64,000 nt of DNA, from the NCBI RefSeq assembly GCF_001540865.1, contig NC_033645.1:310001-374000 (forward strand). The letters are read 5' to 3'. This document shows positions 12,579-28,602 of the stretch, one piece after another (within the stretch, counting starts at the first letter, position 1; each line of letters begins with the position of its first letter). The position numbers and the translations under genes are program-made. This DNA is from Ananas comosus (Eukaryota > Streptophyta > Magnoliopsida > Poales > Bromeliaceae). The notes beneath the pieces were generated by a model. It was not told the origin of the DNA. It was given only the letters and a program-made list of their open reading frames with translations, and did no database searches.

Positions 12579-13283
12579 CGCGGCGGCGGCGGCTCCGCCC
12601 GGTGTCGCTAGGGTTTTGAGGAGGACGACGATGAAGAAGAAACCGCAAGTTAAATTATGAATTCTATTACTAAATAAAAAATTAAAAAAATTAAAACTTT
12701 TTCCTCATAATTTGAAATTTTTAATTAGTAAAATTTTATTTTATATACGCAAACTGACTCACCAAGAACGAGCTAGATTGTTCCCCTTAGATTTTACTGA
12801 TGTGAGTTAGGACTGGAAACGAGCCGAGAACGGATTGACTTGTTAAAATATCACGGACTAGCTTATGAACAACAAATTAAATTGTAAGCTTCGTTATTGA
12901 GTGAAAAAATTAAAAAAAAATAAATAATTAAAATCTTTTCCTAATAATTGAAAATTTCAACTAGTAAAAATTTATTTTATATAGATGAACTATATCATGC
13001 CGAATATGAGTTAGCTTATCCCAACCATATTCAATTTTTGGATCATGTTCGGCTCATTTATTAAATTAGCGATCTCGAACTCATTTCAAGTCGAACACCA
13101 GCCGGCTGGTGAGCAAAAGATAAAAAGTTGAGAAAATAAGCAAAAATAATGCCACCTCCACTGCATTTGTACGGTTGTATACAACACATTTATCAGCCTT
13201 TTATCCATCTTATGTTGCAAAAATTAATTATGCAGTTTTGAAGTGTGGATAAAATTACAATTCAATGATAGTCCGAAGTTAAG

Positions 13284-13748
13284 GGTCCATTTAGTATTAA
13301 AGTTTATCTAACACTAATATGCAAAACAAATTTAAGTGAAAGTATATAAAAATATACTCTTTTACTTCTCTACGAGACTACAGAAAATATATTATAATCG
13401 ACTTATTATTATATATGGAACGTAATATTATATATGAAAATAAATATGATATTTTGAACTCGATTATAATATATTTTCTGTAGTCTCGTAGAGANATTTT
13501 TCGTTATTAGATCTATCCCTTTAACAATTTTTACCCCTTAAATCATATTATTTCACTAACCAACCACTTAACTCTAGGGGGCCATTATCATCCTAATTGT
13601 ATATTTTTTCATTCAAAAATCGAAAATCTAATAGCACTAATGACTGAATACTATTAACAGTATAGTAGTCTAATTTAGATATTTTTATATTATACTTTCT
13701 CTCTGCATATAATATAGTCCTTCAGTAATTAATTCCAAACAAAGCCTA
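13284..13748. mobile_element. TAA-flanked MITE, Tourist-like (about 465 bp)
   Basis: The left end reads GGGTCCATTTAGTATTAAAG after TAA and the right end CCAAACAAAGCC before TAA. The same ends are found in the 191-bp element at 45169-45359. A 3-bp TAA/TTA target site is typical of PIF/Harbinger elements. Inside lie two perfect 35-base inverted copies (13367-13401 and 13460-13494), with an N directly after the second. Confidence 0.6.
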
Positions 13749-13843
13749 AATATAAGACACGATGATGGGACGAATAAACTTTTATAAAGAAAAAAAAAAA
13801 GATAACGTGAATAAATGAAACAAAAAATACTTTTAAAAGTTGA

Positions 13844-13992
13844 TTTTTTTTTTTTTTTTTTGAAAGAGAGAAAGGTAGAATGCTATACATCTGTTTTGTT
13901 TATTTCTTTTAAAAATAAATTTTGTTGAAAATATAAATTAATTAAAATTTAAACTTGAGATTTCGAGTACCAACCAATCTGTCTTTAGCCAG
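13844..13992 (-). mobile_element. SINE copy
   Basis: On the minus strand the copy reads from a tRNA-like head with GGTTGGTACTCGAAATC towards a tail that is a T run on the plus strand (about 13844-13861). AAAAGTTGA at 13835-13843 and again at 13993-14001 is a perfect 9-bp target duplication. Confidence 0.65.
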
Positions 13993-14407
13993 AAAAGTTG
14001 AATGTTGAATGAGAAAGATGAGTAACAAAGTGAAACTTCACTCAAGATTCTACAACCATCAAACACTGTCCAAGAATTTGTTACATATGGTTAAACTTAG
14101 GCTGATCAAATTGGAAAGGTAATTGGAACAAATATGCAAAGAGGGCTGTGTTTGTGTAGTTAAATAGATCACCTATGTCAATATGCATCTCTTGCTTTAA
14201 AGTTCAAAATTTTCCATTCAAAGTGAAAAAGGATCACTTGGTTTTCAAACCAAATCTCAACTTTTTAGTGACCTACCATCACCACAACATCAAACCAATC
14301 AACCACAATTTCTTTCTTTGGCCATCTCCTCAACCACATAGCCCCCAAAGCCCAAGCCTCCTTAGTCCTTACTATATAGTAACAAAATAATTTCAAATGT
14401 ATAGGCA

Positions 14408-14414
14408 TATAAAT
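14408..14414 (+). promoter_or_regulatory. TATA box of the dirigent gene
   Basis: TATAAAT lies 64 bases upstream of the dirigent ATG, a fitting distance for a TATA box with a short 5' UTR of about 30 bases. No transcription start is shown directly. Confidence 0.5.
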
Positions 14415-14477
14415 TCAATATTTTAATACCTTATACATGTTACCAACTAATGCTTTGTAGTCACAAAGGGCATCAAG

Positions 14478-15035
14478 ATGGCTAAGACTATCATAGCTTT
14501 CCTCGCCATCCTCCATCTCGCGGTCGTCGGTCGAACCCACGATTTCGAGGCCTGGAGTCAGGGGCTCCGCCTGACCGGCATAAAGTCAGAGCAGGTAACA
14601 GATCTCCACTTCTACTTCCAGGACACCGTGAGCGGGACTGACCCGACTGCGGTCCGCGTGGCCCAGGCGACGGGCACGGACCGGTCGCCGACTCTTTTCG
14701 GTATGGTGATGATGGCGGATGATCCGCTAACCGAGGGGCCCGACCCGACATCTAACGTTGTGGGCCGGGCCCAGGGGATTTACGGGTCGGCGGGCCAAAA
14801 TGAGGTGGGCCTTATTATGTCGATGAGTTTTGCGTTCACCAACAGGGAGTACAACGGGAGCTCGATAAGTGTGTTGGGCCGGAACCTAGCGCTACACCCG
14901 GTCCGCGAGATTCCGGTCGTCGGCGGCACGGGTGCGTTCCGGTTGGCCCACGGAGTGGCGTTGGCCCAAACTTATTCTCTGAATCCTGTAACTGGGGATG
15001 CTGTTGTAGAGTACAATGTGACCGTGGTGCATTAG
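14478..15035 (+). CDS. DIR: dirigent family protein, secreted
   Basis: A single exon of 185 codons, as usual for dirigent genes. Residues 1-20 (MAKTIIAFLAILHLAVVG) form a signal peptide. The dirigent domain follows with LHFYFQDTVSG near residue 43, FGMVMMADDPLT, GRAQGIYG and VVGGTGAFRLAHG, ending in a beta strand at EYNVTVV. Two N-glycosylation sites are visible (NGS and the final NVT). Dirigent proteins act in the cell wall and steer radical coupling of phenols in lignan and lignin formation, or close rings in related pathways. The sequence does not say which subclass or product. The coding region is more GC-rich than its surroundings, which is common for intronless monocot genes. Identification as dirigent is secure; any specific function is not. 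Confidence 0.95.
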   Translation: MAKTIIAFLAILHLAVVGRTHDFEAWSQGLRLTGIKSEQVTDLHFYFQDTVSGTDPTAVRVAQATGTDRSPTLFGMVMMADDPLTEGPDPTSNVVGRAQGIYGSAGQNEVGLIMSMSFAFTNREYNGSSISVLGRNLALHPVREIPVVGGTGAFRLAHGVALAQTYSLNPVTGDAVVEYNVTVVH

Positions 15036-15108
15036 TACTCTTTGTTTTGTAAGTACCTTTTAAATTAGGTTATTATGCATGAGTATCCGATAAAAATTGT
15101 TGAGAATA

Positions 15109-15263
15109 ACTGACCATCCCCAGCGCAAATGGCAAAAAACTTGGTGGTTGGTATCCGAGATTGCAAGTTCGAAGCCTAATTTCTTTATATTTTCAGCTAA
15201 GTTTGTTTCTAAAAGAAATGAATAAACCGGGTAGCATGCTATCTTCCCCCCCCCCAAAAAAAA
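15109..15263 (+). mobile_element. SINE copy with tRNA-like B box
   Basis: The head is GGTGGTTGGTATCCGAGATT, the B box is AAGTTCGAAGCC (close to the Pol III consensus GGTTCGANTCC), then CAGCTAAGTTTGTTTCTAAA, and the tail is a C run then an A run. GTTGAGAATA (15099-15108) and GTAGAGAATA (15264-15273) form a 10-bp target duplication with one mismatch. It lies 74 bases after the dirigent stop, so it may fall within the 3' UTR. Confidence 0.7.
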
Positions 15264-16830
15264 GTAGAGAATATGCAGTTGCCTTGAGATGTGTGCAAAC
15301 ATATTATAATGATCCAGATTGCTAGTACTAACAACTCGTTGGGCTCAAATTATCGGTCCAAAATAATTAAATTCGAGTATTTGTAATAGAATTTTAGTCC
15401 CTGTATATCCCAATTACCCTTGGCATAAAGGGACTAGCATCCTTCCGTGTAGTGGAAGGTCAGGGTGCGCCGAGTCACGTCCAAAATGGCGGGAGTTCCA
15501 GCCGGACCAAGTGATGTTTGAAGTGGCAAGAGACTAATTGGACCGAATCACAATTGAAATTTAGACATTGTGCCGGTACGCTTTAAGTAAATTAATTATA
15601 TATTTTTAATATTTTAAGCTTTTAAAATTAATGATTAGCATACTTTTTTTCTGACAATTTTGTCAGGGAATAGTTGGTTTTAAAATCTGAAATTATTTTT
15701 TTCATTTAAGCATTGAAAATTAGAGTAAAATTCAAGGAGCAACAGATTAACTTATCATGAGCAATAAAGCTGATTTCATATATCTTTGTCACACATGAAG
15801 AATAAAAAAATTTAGGCTAAATTACAAAATCCTCTTTTGCATTTTGTTTCGTGCCACTATCATCACCTTGCATAAAATTTTACTTCAATTTAAACTCTGT
15901 ATTTTACCACTATTACAAATAAGGTCGAAAATTTAAAATGATTATTAAATTCGAATGTAAAAACTTCACCGAAATGATCAATATTTGACGTGTACTAATT
16001 CCATAATTAAGCAATTATTTAGGTTACAACTTATATAATATATCTAAAACTTAAATAAAGGAAACGTTCTGCATAATTAAAGTTATGAAAATGAGCTACT
16101 TATCGAGTTACTTATTTAATTTAGATGATTATTGAATATAATAATGGATATCAATCAACTCATGTTTATAAAATTTTACGGTCCAATTCAACGACCATCA
16201 CAAATCTTTGAGCCCATTCGATACAGTGATAAAATAGTCGAATCGTTAGCACTAATCATTAATTTTAAGAACTCAAATTATAAAAAAAATACAATTAATT
16301 TACTTAAATCGTACATATAGTGCCATGGGTCTCAATTTGAGATGTACGTGGCCGAACTACAAATATAATTCGGCTCAACATGATCCCCTGTCATTTCAAA
16401 CATGACTTAGTCGGTCGGTCCTATCTAACTTTTCGACACAAGACAGAATGCTGGTCCTTTTAAGTCAATAAAAAATTCAAATTAGGGCAAAATTTTATAC
16501 AAGGTAATTAAGAAAGAAAATAAAGTGCATGCAAGAAGGGAGTTTGTAAATTTATCCACAAACAAGAGGGAATATAAGATGAAAAACGCAATAAATTTAA
16601 AATGCAATAAACATATAATTAATATATATGATTTGCTTCACTTATAATTGAAGAAGCATATATGCACGTAGTACAATTCGCTACTTAATTAGTAGCAAAA
16701 ACAAATGATAAGCTCATAAGCAACATGATGATCATAAAAACCCAATGCTAACCAATAATCGCGTACGTAAACAACATATATATATATATAATACATAAAA
16801 CACATCAACCATGCATAAAACATCACACCA
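15264..16830. other. spacer without recognisable gene
   Basis: AT-rich DNA with short open frames that match nothing I know. The part after 15801 looks like half of a decayed foldback element. The last part is probably the 3' region of the minus-strand gene at 16831. Confidence 0.6.
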
Positions 16831-16958
16831 TCATATATATAAGAACACCACAAACGAACACAGCATCATAACCACTCCCTCTCTGATTCTCTCACACCCA
16901 CTGTCGTAAGGAGTGTTATCCACCAACGGTAATTGGCTCCCTCCGTTCAACCCCTGCA

Positions 16959-16991
<33 letters not shown>

Positions 16992-17442
16992 CGAAGCCCG
17001 ATAACGGATGCTGCTGCTGCTGCTGCTGCGGTTGCCCGAAGCCGTTCGACGTCGGTTGCCCGAACGGAAGCGCAGTTCCTGATCCGCTCCCGCCGATAGT
17101 CGGAGGGAGAACGCCAAATGGCGATGGCGGCGGGGGCAGGTCGATACCGGAGGGTGCGGAGAATGGAGGGGTGTATTCGATTTGTTCCGACGGCGGCAGC
17201 GGCGGCGGGGGAAGTAGCTGAGTTGTGTCGCCATTGTCGCTGCCGTCGCCGCCGTCGTCGGTTGGTGGAGATTCTGCGGTGTCGGGGATGGGCGGGGGGA
17301 GCGGCGGCGGTTGGTCGAGCGGGAGGCCGGTGTCGCCGCCCGCGAAGTCGTCGAAGTGGTTGTAACTGGTAATGGTGGTGGCTTTGGAGAGTGGGGAGAG
17401 GAGGAGGAGGAGGAGGAGGAGGAGAGAAGAGGAGTGCTTCAT
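16831..17442 (-). CDS. secreted proline/glutamine-rich protein, unknown function
   Basis: A single open frame of 203 codons. Residues 1-21 (MKHSSSLLLLLLLLLSPLS) form a clear signal peptide. Next comes an acidic stretch mixed with PPPLPPP and PPPPLPPSE blocks, then PFGQP and GFGQP units broken by two glutamine runs (six and about ten residues). The C-terminus has one cysteine and a short hydrophobic tail ending MMLCSFVVFLYI, which could be a GPI-anchor signal. Composition suggests a cell wall or cell surface protein. I recognise no family. The long serine/arginine and polycysteine frames read from other frames here are shadows of the same CAG/CTG repeats. The glutamine runs make this locus likely to vary in length between individuals. 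Confidence 0.7.
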
Positions 17443-17500
17443 GGTTGGTTAGTTTTGTTTCTTGGTTCTTGAGTTGGGGTATATGAATAATGGAGCATGT

Positions 17501-17532
<32 letters not shown>

Positions 17533-18263
17533 ACTACACACATATGTATATGGGGATTAAGAGGAGGTTTGGTGCATGTTTCTGATGCTCTATAGTGGAG
17601 TAGGAGGTTTCTGTTGTAAAGGAGAAATTGTTGCTTATACCCAGTGTGCTCGTATATCCTGTGCACCATATGAAAAAAAATATATGAAACAATTAGCTTA
17701 AGTTATCGTGTACACCTGCTCATATATATTTTCCATATTAATATTCAATGCTTCATCTTACGTCAAGACGTGAACTTGAATCAGATAAGATTGCAGATCT
17801 AATAGAATTCGAATTTAGAATCTTTAACTCTGACATATTATAAAAAAATGTAAAACAATCGATAATTTTCAAAAGCTTAAGCTATGAGGGAATCATGCCT
17901 TTTACATACATATTGAGTCATTCATTATATCTCGCGCTTTAATCTCTATTGTCCAACCACAATCAAATTATATTGATTTTTTTTTTAAAAAAAGGATATA
18001 TTTTAGATGGTTGAGATTGAAGTGTAAGATTAATTAGGCAGATAGAGCTGCATCTGGTGCAGGAAATAGTTTTATCTTCTGAAAGAGACATTAGTAATGG
18101 GAGAGGTGCATATTGGTGGGATGGATTTAGTGGGGCTTTAAGTGGATCTGTTGAGAAAGGGGGTACATGGCATGTATGTATTTGTGTGATTGGAGTGAAA
18201 AACCTGTCCCATTAGCTAAGGGGATTAGGAGATAATTAAGAAGCCCTTATCTTAAGTATTTTA

Positions 18264-18269
<6 letters not shown>
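17443..18269. other. probable promoter of the proline/glutamine-rich gene
   Basis: This contains compound CA and TA dinucleotide runs at about 17501-17531 close to the ATG. No further gene is seen up to the Micron-like element. Confidence 0.5.

Positions 18270-18338
<69 letters not shown>
18270..18338. repeat. (TA)n microsatellite left of element A
   Basis: About 69 bases of uninterrupted TA repeats run up to the left end of the foldback element. The matching right tract is at 18874-18917. Confidence 0.95.
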
Positions 18339-18340
<2 letters not shown>

Positions 18341-18344
<4 letters not shown>

Positions 18345-18870
18345 GGCTGGCATGCTTCAGGAAGCACCGAGCTCTCCATGCTTCCAAGTTGTTTTCGATG
18401 TTCAGACTTTCGAATCGACGATCGGTTCCTTAGAGTTGATCTAGAGTATTTGAAGTATCTAGAAAATAATTTTTGTAATTTTTCGATATCATTTGCCTAG
18501 TGATCGAAGGGGCTCAAATCAATAATTTTAATGGCCGTAGTAAGCCGTTTGCAAGTTAACGGTGTGTAGAAATATCCAAATCACATGAAATTTTGATAGA
18601 AAATCTTTATACCATATAAAACAAGATCAATAACTTTGATCTAAAATTTTAATGTATATCATATTTTTGTAAGATTTTTATTTTCAACCGTTAATTGAGC
18701 ACTTCGGTATCACTAGGCAAATGATATTTGAAAAATTACAAAATTTATTTTCTAGATATTTCAAATACTCTAGATCAAGTCTAACGGAAGCGATCGTTGA
18801 TTTGAAGTCCGAACATCGAAACAACTTGGAGCACGGAGGCTCCATGCTTCCAGAAGCACTACCGGATGCA

Positions 18871-18873
<3 letters not shown>
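18341..18873. mobile_element. Micron-like foldback element A (533 bp) inside (TA)n
   Basis: The left arm has GCATGCTTCAGGAAGCACC, TTGTTTTCGATG, CGAATCGACGATCGG, CTAGAGTATTTGAAG and ATCATTTGCCTAGTGATCGA. The right arm is its reverse complement over about 170 bases. The middle of about 190 bases is unique and shared with the copies at 32773, 33337 and 61147. It is flanked by (TA)n on both sides with no other target duplication, as for the rice Micron family, which inserts in TA microsatellites. No coding capacity. Confidence 0.8.
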
Positions 18874-18917
<44 letters not shown>

Positions 18918-18919
<2 letters not shown>

Positions 18920-20391
18920 TCATGGGAATGATTAACTAGACCTGCACAAATCCAGCCCCATGCATCTCCCAATATATGATTGCGCAGGTTTAGTTGAGAT
19001 ATAATTTTTTCTATTTATGTTCGATAAATTATGCAGGTTCAGCTATAATATAATTTTTACGATCTTAAGAAAATGATAAATTATATCTTTACGTGCCGTT
19101 TTGACATTTTATTTGACTATGACCCTACATTTATTTAGAAATTAGGGTTCAATCCATTATAAATCTCACTTTTGACTCGGTTTTGTTTATACGCGCTCAA
19201 AAAATAAAATTGGAGACTCAAATCTCAGTAATCCATTAGTTATTAAATAAAGAAAAGTAATAAACTGTGGCATGAATGGTTATAAAAGAATATAAAATTT
19301 CTCAGAAACGTAGATGCTGCATTTTAGCCTTGTCCTGCTTGGGTATTTGAATTTCTTGGTTCCTGCAATAATTTCTTTTATTCGGAGTGTATACTTGGTA
19401 CAAGGTCATTAATTGCACACACTAAGAACATCTAGGGCATTTTTGTTAACTTATTTTAAACTATAGAATCAGAATATAATTCATTGATTCTGATAATTGT
19501 TGTTTATTTTACAAAAATTGAATTTCGACTTTTATTCTAGTCTGAAATGAAAATGGCCAAATCCATTATGACCCAATCTTTCTTTAAATTTCATATTAAT
19601 CCATTCCCAAAAAAAACTACCGAAAATTCTCTATCACAAACGTCTCCCCCTGCACTTCCTTTATCACTATTCTTTCTCCTAATCAAAATCATCTTTCAAA
19701 ACTTCGAATTTTCATTCTGATAATGGACCAAATATTTTTCAATGATTCATCATTCCATTTCTCATTCCAAAACAATCTAGCCCCCTAATTCTCTTCCCTA
19801 TAAAAAAGAAATAAAAAATAAAAAATCTATTTCGTTAATTTTGGATTATCCAAACTAGTCACATCCATATGGTGCTGCTGCAAAAGAGCTAAATTGCTAT
19901 TTACAAAACAGATTCATCAGAATCTTAATCAAATTTATAGTATATATACACACTCTAATCAGACTCAATGTATCCTCGGATAAATACTCAACAATTTCAT
20001 AATAACACTTTCATTAGAGAGGGCTGTAGAAAGAAAGGTGTTGCACACAAACAAAAGCAGTGATCCAACAATTCAGAGCTTAATTGGTATGTCATCATTA
20101 GATCGAAAAAACTTATTGCACACACCAAATCAAATTTAAATCATTCGAAATGTTATATCTGATAAATACTGCACAGAGAATTCTGATAAACGTCCTCCGA
20201 TCAATCGAGGAAAAATTATTATTGATTGTCCCTCAGTTATAGAAATAATAATGAGTACAAAATGTCTTATTCTATAGATGGCTACAAAATTAGCAAAAAT
20301 AATAATGACCGATAATACAGAAATGCTCGCAAACATTCAGATTGCCTGCTTTTTCGATCTTATTCATGGTATTCACAGATCAGGAGGATCA
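18918..20391. other. spacer before the TPI gene 3' end
   Basis: AT-rich. No gene is seen. The end of this stretch is probably the TPI 3' UTR on the minus strand. Confidence 0.6.
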
Positions 20392-25483
<5,092 letters not shown>

Positions 25484-25626
25484 TGTTGTCGCCCTCGATC
25501 TCCTCCTCCTCCTCCTCCTCCTCCTCCTTGCCCTAGAAAAGCTCCGCCCCTCTTTTTTACCTCGCTCTGAGCTACTTCTTTGTGTTTGAAGGTAGAGGAT
25601 AAAGAGGAGAGCCCTTCTCCTTCGGA

Positions 25627-25717
25627 CACGTGTCCGTCGTAGATCGCGAGGGGTGGTGGTTGGGTCGGATGGTTTGGTGGGGTCGGTGATCGGTACATAA
25701 CAGCGAACAGCCACGTG
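25627..25717. promoter_or_regulatory. two G-box motifs upstream of TPI
   Basis: CACGTG at 25627-25632 sits in the 12-base perfect palindrome GGACACGTGTCC. A second CACGTG at 25712-25717 sits in CCACGTGG. They lie about 145 and 230 bases upstream of the TPI ATG, where bZIP and bHLH/PIF proteins act in light-regulated plant promoters. That these boxes are used is inference. Confidence 0.5.
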
Positions 25718-25884
25718 GTTCCTGCGTCGTGGCGCATTTTTAGTGGTGGTCGTACGGATTTTCCTGTTCGGAGATTACGCTGAATCTTGGTGGTAGTTGG
25801 AATTTGATTGGAAAGAGATTTAAGAGGTGGCGATGAGAACCATGAGATAGATCATAGGATCAGAGTGATTCTTAACAACACCCT

Positions 25885-26290
25885 CTTGGATAAGGTTAAG
25901 ATACCATATTTACTTTTTTTTTTTAATAAAAAATGAATTGTATTTTTGGTCCTCAAATTTTTTAAAAAAATGCATAATTGTTTCTTTGGTTTAAATTTTT
26001 TTAATTATTATAATTAATTTATAAAATCCAATTTAATTAACTGTATATTAATATTTTACTAATGTAGTAGAGATATAGTATTTTAATGAATATCATATTA
26101 TCCGTTACAACATTATTGTATTAGCGCCACATTATTATTTACACAATTAGATTGGACTGTAGAAATTATTTAGAATAATTTAGTTAAAAATTATATAAAA
26201 TTAAAGTTTGATAACCAAAAATAGAATTTAATCTTTAAAGATGGAAAAATATTAAGTTTGCAACTCAGAGATTGTAATACCTATAACTCC
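25885..26290. repeat. foldback MITE, family 3
   Basis: The arms share the TTGTATTTTTGGTCCTCAAA and TTTGATAACCAAAAATAGAA pattern in opposite orientation. The same element type, better preserved, is at 57056-57418. Confidence 0.5.
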
Positions 26291-26406
26291 TTATCTAAGA
26301 GATTGTAGAGTTTACCATCGACTAGTAAAAAAAAAAGGGTCATTGGTTGAGCAAGATTGTAAGATTATAATCCAAAATAGGTGTAGACTTAACATTGTCC
26401 TTAATA

Positions 26407-27344
26407 TATAGAGAGAGAGAGAGTGCGCGCTAGGGTCTTAAACTATTTATAGTATCAAGACTTTGATACTATAGTCTCATTTTTGATCTTAGGGTGTTCA
26501 AATTAATGATTCATACTGTTCAAACTGATTTAAGGTATTTAAAATTTTTTGGAATAAACTTTTATACTTTTTCGACATGGTTTACTTTATGATAAAAAAT
26601 TTTCAAAATTATTAATTTTCAATAACTACTATAGCGAGTCTTTTTTTTTTTTTTGGAGAGATTACTATAGCGAGTTTGTAATTTAACAATATAGAAAAAT
26701 TTAAATTTACTCAAATTTTGCTAGAAAATACTTTAAACTATCTAGATCAAGAACAGTATTTTTTTTATCTTAAATTCAAAAGTCCTATCATCAAATTTTA
26801 AAAATTGTTTAATTTTTTTTTGAGAAAAAAGTAGCGCTACCCGCTTCGTTTATTCAAAAGATAAATTAAGCTACAAGAATGAGGCATCACAGGCCTCGTT
26901 TGTGGCAAAACGAAACAGAAAAAAAAAAAAAAAAGCTATTACATTGGTGTCTCCTCTCCACTGAGCTAAGTTTCTCCTACTAATTCGTCAACTGTTTAAT
27001 CTTGTAGATTCCAAGACTTGGGTCTGGGTTGTCATCCGAAAGATGGCCCTAGTCTTGGTCTCCCAAATGATCCACCAATAATCTATTAGTCCAATATGAC
27101 CGTTACTCATCAATTTTATAGTGTGAATCCTAAATCTGAAAATTTGTTCAATTTTTACTGTTCAATTTGATATGATACACTTACTAAGTAAACGACATCG
27201 AAAAAAATTAAAATTTTATTTCTAAAAATTTCATATACTTCAGATTATATTTAACAGTGTGAATTACTAATTTGAACACTCTAAAATCAAAAACAAAACT
27301 ATAGTATTTAAACTCTGATACTCTTGATAGTATAGTAGCCTGAT

Positions 27345-27357
<13 letters not shown>
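26407..27357. mobile_element. diverged Micron-like foldback with (GA)n ends and inner insertion
   Basis: The left end is a GA run followed by GGTCTTAAACTATTTATAGT. The right end has the inverse, ending in a TC run and then (TA)n at 27358-27378. The arms share GTGTTCAAATTA and the general plan of the 535-bp family. A region with LINE-like sequence and a poly(A) run (about 26817-27100) breaks the loop, which explains the greater length. Confidence 0.55.
26990..27085 (-). pseudogene. LINE-type reverse transcriptase C-terminal fragment
   Basis: The minus strand reads YWWIIWETKTRAIFR in one frame, the W-IW--R---F pattern seen in the zinc-binding reverse transcriptase region of plant LINEs. The frame is short with no start. 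It lies in the foldback at 26407-27357. An A run on the plus strand at about 26920-26935 lies nearby. Confidence 0.45.
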
Positions 27358-27378
<21 letters not shown>

Positions 27379-27514
27379 AAAGATACCCTAGTTTTCTTTC
27401 GGGTTATTTGGATAAATTACATAGGAGTTCTCCCATCTTTTACCCAAGTTTCAATTGTATTTGTATCTCTAATACTCCAATTGTTTTGTTTTTTTTAAAC
27501 GAAAGATAATATAC

Positions 27515-27840
27515 CTAAGATTTTAAGTGCCCGTCGACACGGACCGTATCAACTGTACCATGCCAACAAGATACTGAGACGATACAGACCTTATGCTGAT
27601 CACAGTTCAAAATTCTCTATTCTTTAAATTAGTAAATAATTTTTTTAATAAAATTCAAAAAATATGATAAAAAAATATAATAAATAATTAAAATATTTTG
27701 TTGCTAAAGAAAATAAATATTTCATTCTATTATGTGTCAACATATAAAAAATTTTTTGACCGGCACGCATTGGCACAGCTCGGCACGCACCGTGCCGGCA
27801 AATTTCCGACACGACCCTATACCACGGTACTTAAATCCTT
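27515..27840. mobile_element. hAT-like non-autonomous element (326 bp)
   Basis: The left end CTAAGATTTTAAGTGCC and the reverse complement of the right end AAGGATTTAAGTACC are alike. TAATATAC (27507-27514) and GAATATAC (27841-27848) flank it as an 8-bp duplication with one mismatch. The arms carry CACGGACCGT and CGGCACGCACCGTGCCGG sequence. Similar CGGCACG-type sequence occurs around 41990-42070. Confidence 0.6.
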
Positions 27841-27854
27841 GAATATACTATTCC

Positions 27855-27980
27855 CTGCATTTATTTTTTAGAAATAAACTTAGCCAAAAATATAAAACAA
27901 CTAAATTTCAAACTTAGAACCTCTGATATCAATCACCAAACTATTTACCATTTGCACTGAGAACAGTCGGTCTAATGCTC
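27855..27980 (-). mobile_element. worn SINE copy
   Basis: TTTAGAAATAAACTTAGCC and the following bases match the body of the SINE at 56000-56162 in the same orientation, and the match continues into the tRNA-like head. The tail is missing and no target duplication was found. Confidence 0.5.
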
Positions 27981-28602
27981 TAAACAGCCTTAAAAATAGA
28001 GGAAAACAGGAAATACACGAAAACTAAACACCAGATTCTTTCATATTTCAACTGGCAAAACTGAATGATCCAGTTCCCAATTCAAATTCAATTAAATTTT
28101 GTCAAAAAAATCAAATCAAATTCGGAAAGATTCAGAAAATGTTCGGAAGTTTTAGCGGAATTGAGGGTTAAAAAATGTCCTTACGGTAAGACATAAAAAT
28201 AAGGACCACAAGCAAGAACTTGAATTATCTTCTTCTTCCCCTATTTTTTTTCAAGTTTTAAACATATGGAACATAGATCTTCTTTGATAGTAGTGTTATC
28301 GACTCGGAAACGCCTCCGTTGAACACAAGGCCACCTTTGAGTTTAGCCCATATCGTTCACTTAAACAGATTCCAGTTTCCCAACAGGCCTAATGAAGCGA
28401 TGGTTTCATAGCAATCTTTCGACGCCACTCCGTCTAATTCGGGCTCGAAGGTCCAGGTCGGTAAAAGTACAAATTTACATCGGCCCGTTGGAATCATAAG
28501 AAAAGAATTTGAAATTAATCTATCACGTGGTGAAGTGCAGTACCGCCTTCGAGGACAAATTCAAATTTCTGAATCATTCTGCTGAATATTCTGACAACCT
28601 CC

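Larger units (their letters stand above)
12579..14407. other. spacer between FIO1 and dirigent gene
   Basis: This begins with the probable FIO1 promoter. At 12780-13110 there is decayed GCTCG/GAGC-type sequence related to the 1933-2285 element. It also holds a TAA-flanked MITE (13284-13748) and a SINE (13844-13992). The last 400 bases are probably the dirigent promoter. Confidence 0.6.
25740..28602. other. spacer between TPI and TFIIB filled with repeats
   Basis: This holds foldback elements at 25885-26290 and 26407-27357, a LINE fragment near 26990-27085, a hAT-like element at 27515-27840 and a worn SINE copy at 27855-27980. From about 28000 to 28602 there is probably the TFIIB 3' region. 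Confidence 0.6.

Noticed and set aside
12250..12648. 132-codon proline/leucine/arginine-rich minus frame
   Set aside because: It is a shifted reading of the GC-rich FIO1 first exon. The accepted frame is the one matching MHPRNRY and PPDFALLASLYPS.
16913..17221. Plus-strand frame with cysteine runs
   Set aside because: The CTG-repeat antisense of the glutamine runs gives polycysteine. It has no other support.
18264..18500. Frames with long Tyr-Ile repeats, also near 18684, 32681 and 61026
   Set aside because: They are translations of (TA)n tracts running into the foldback elements, not genes.
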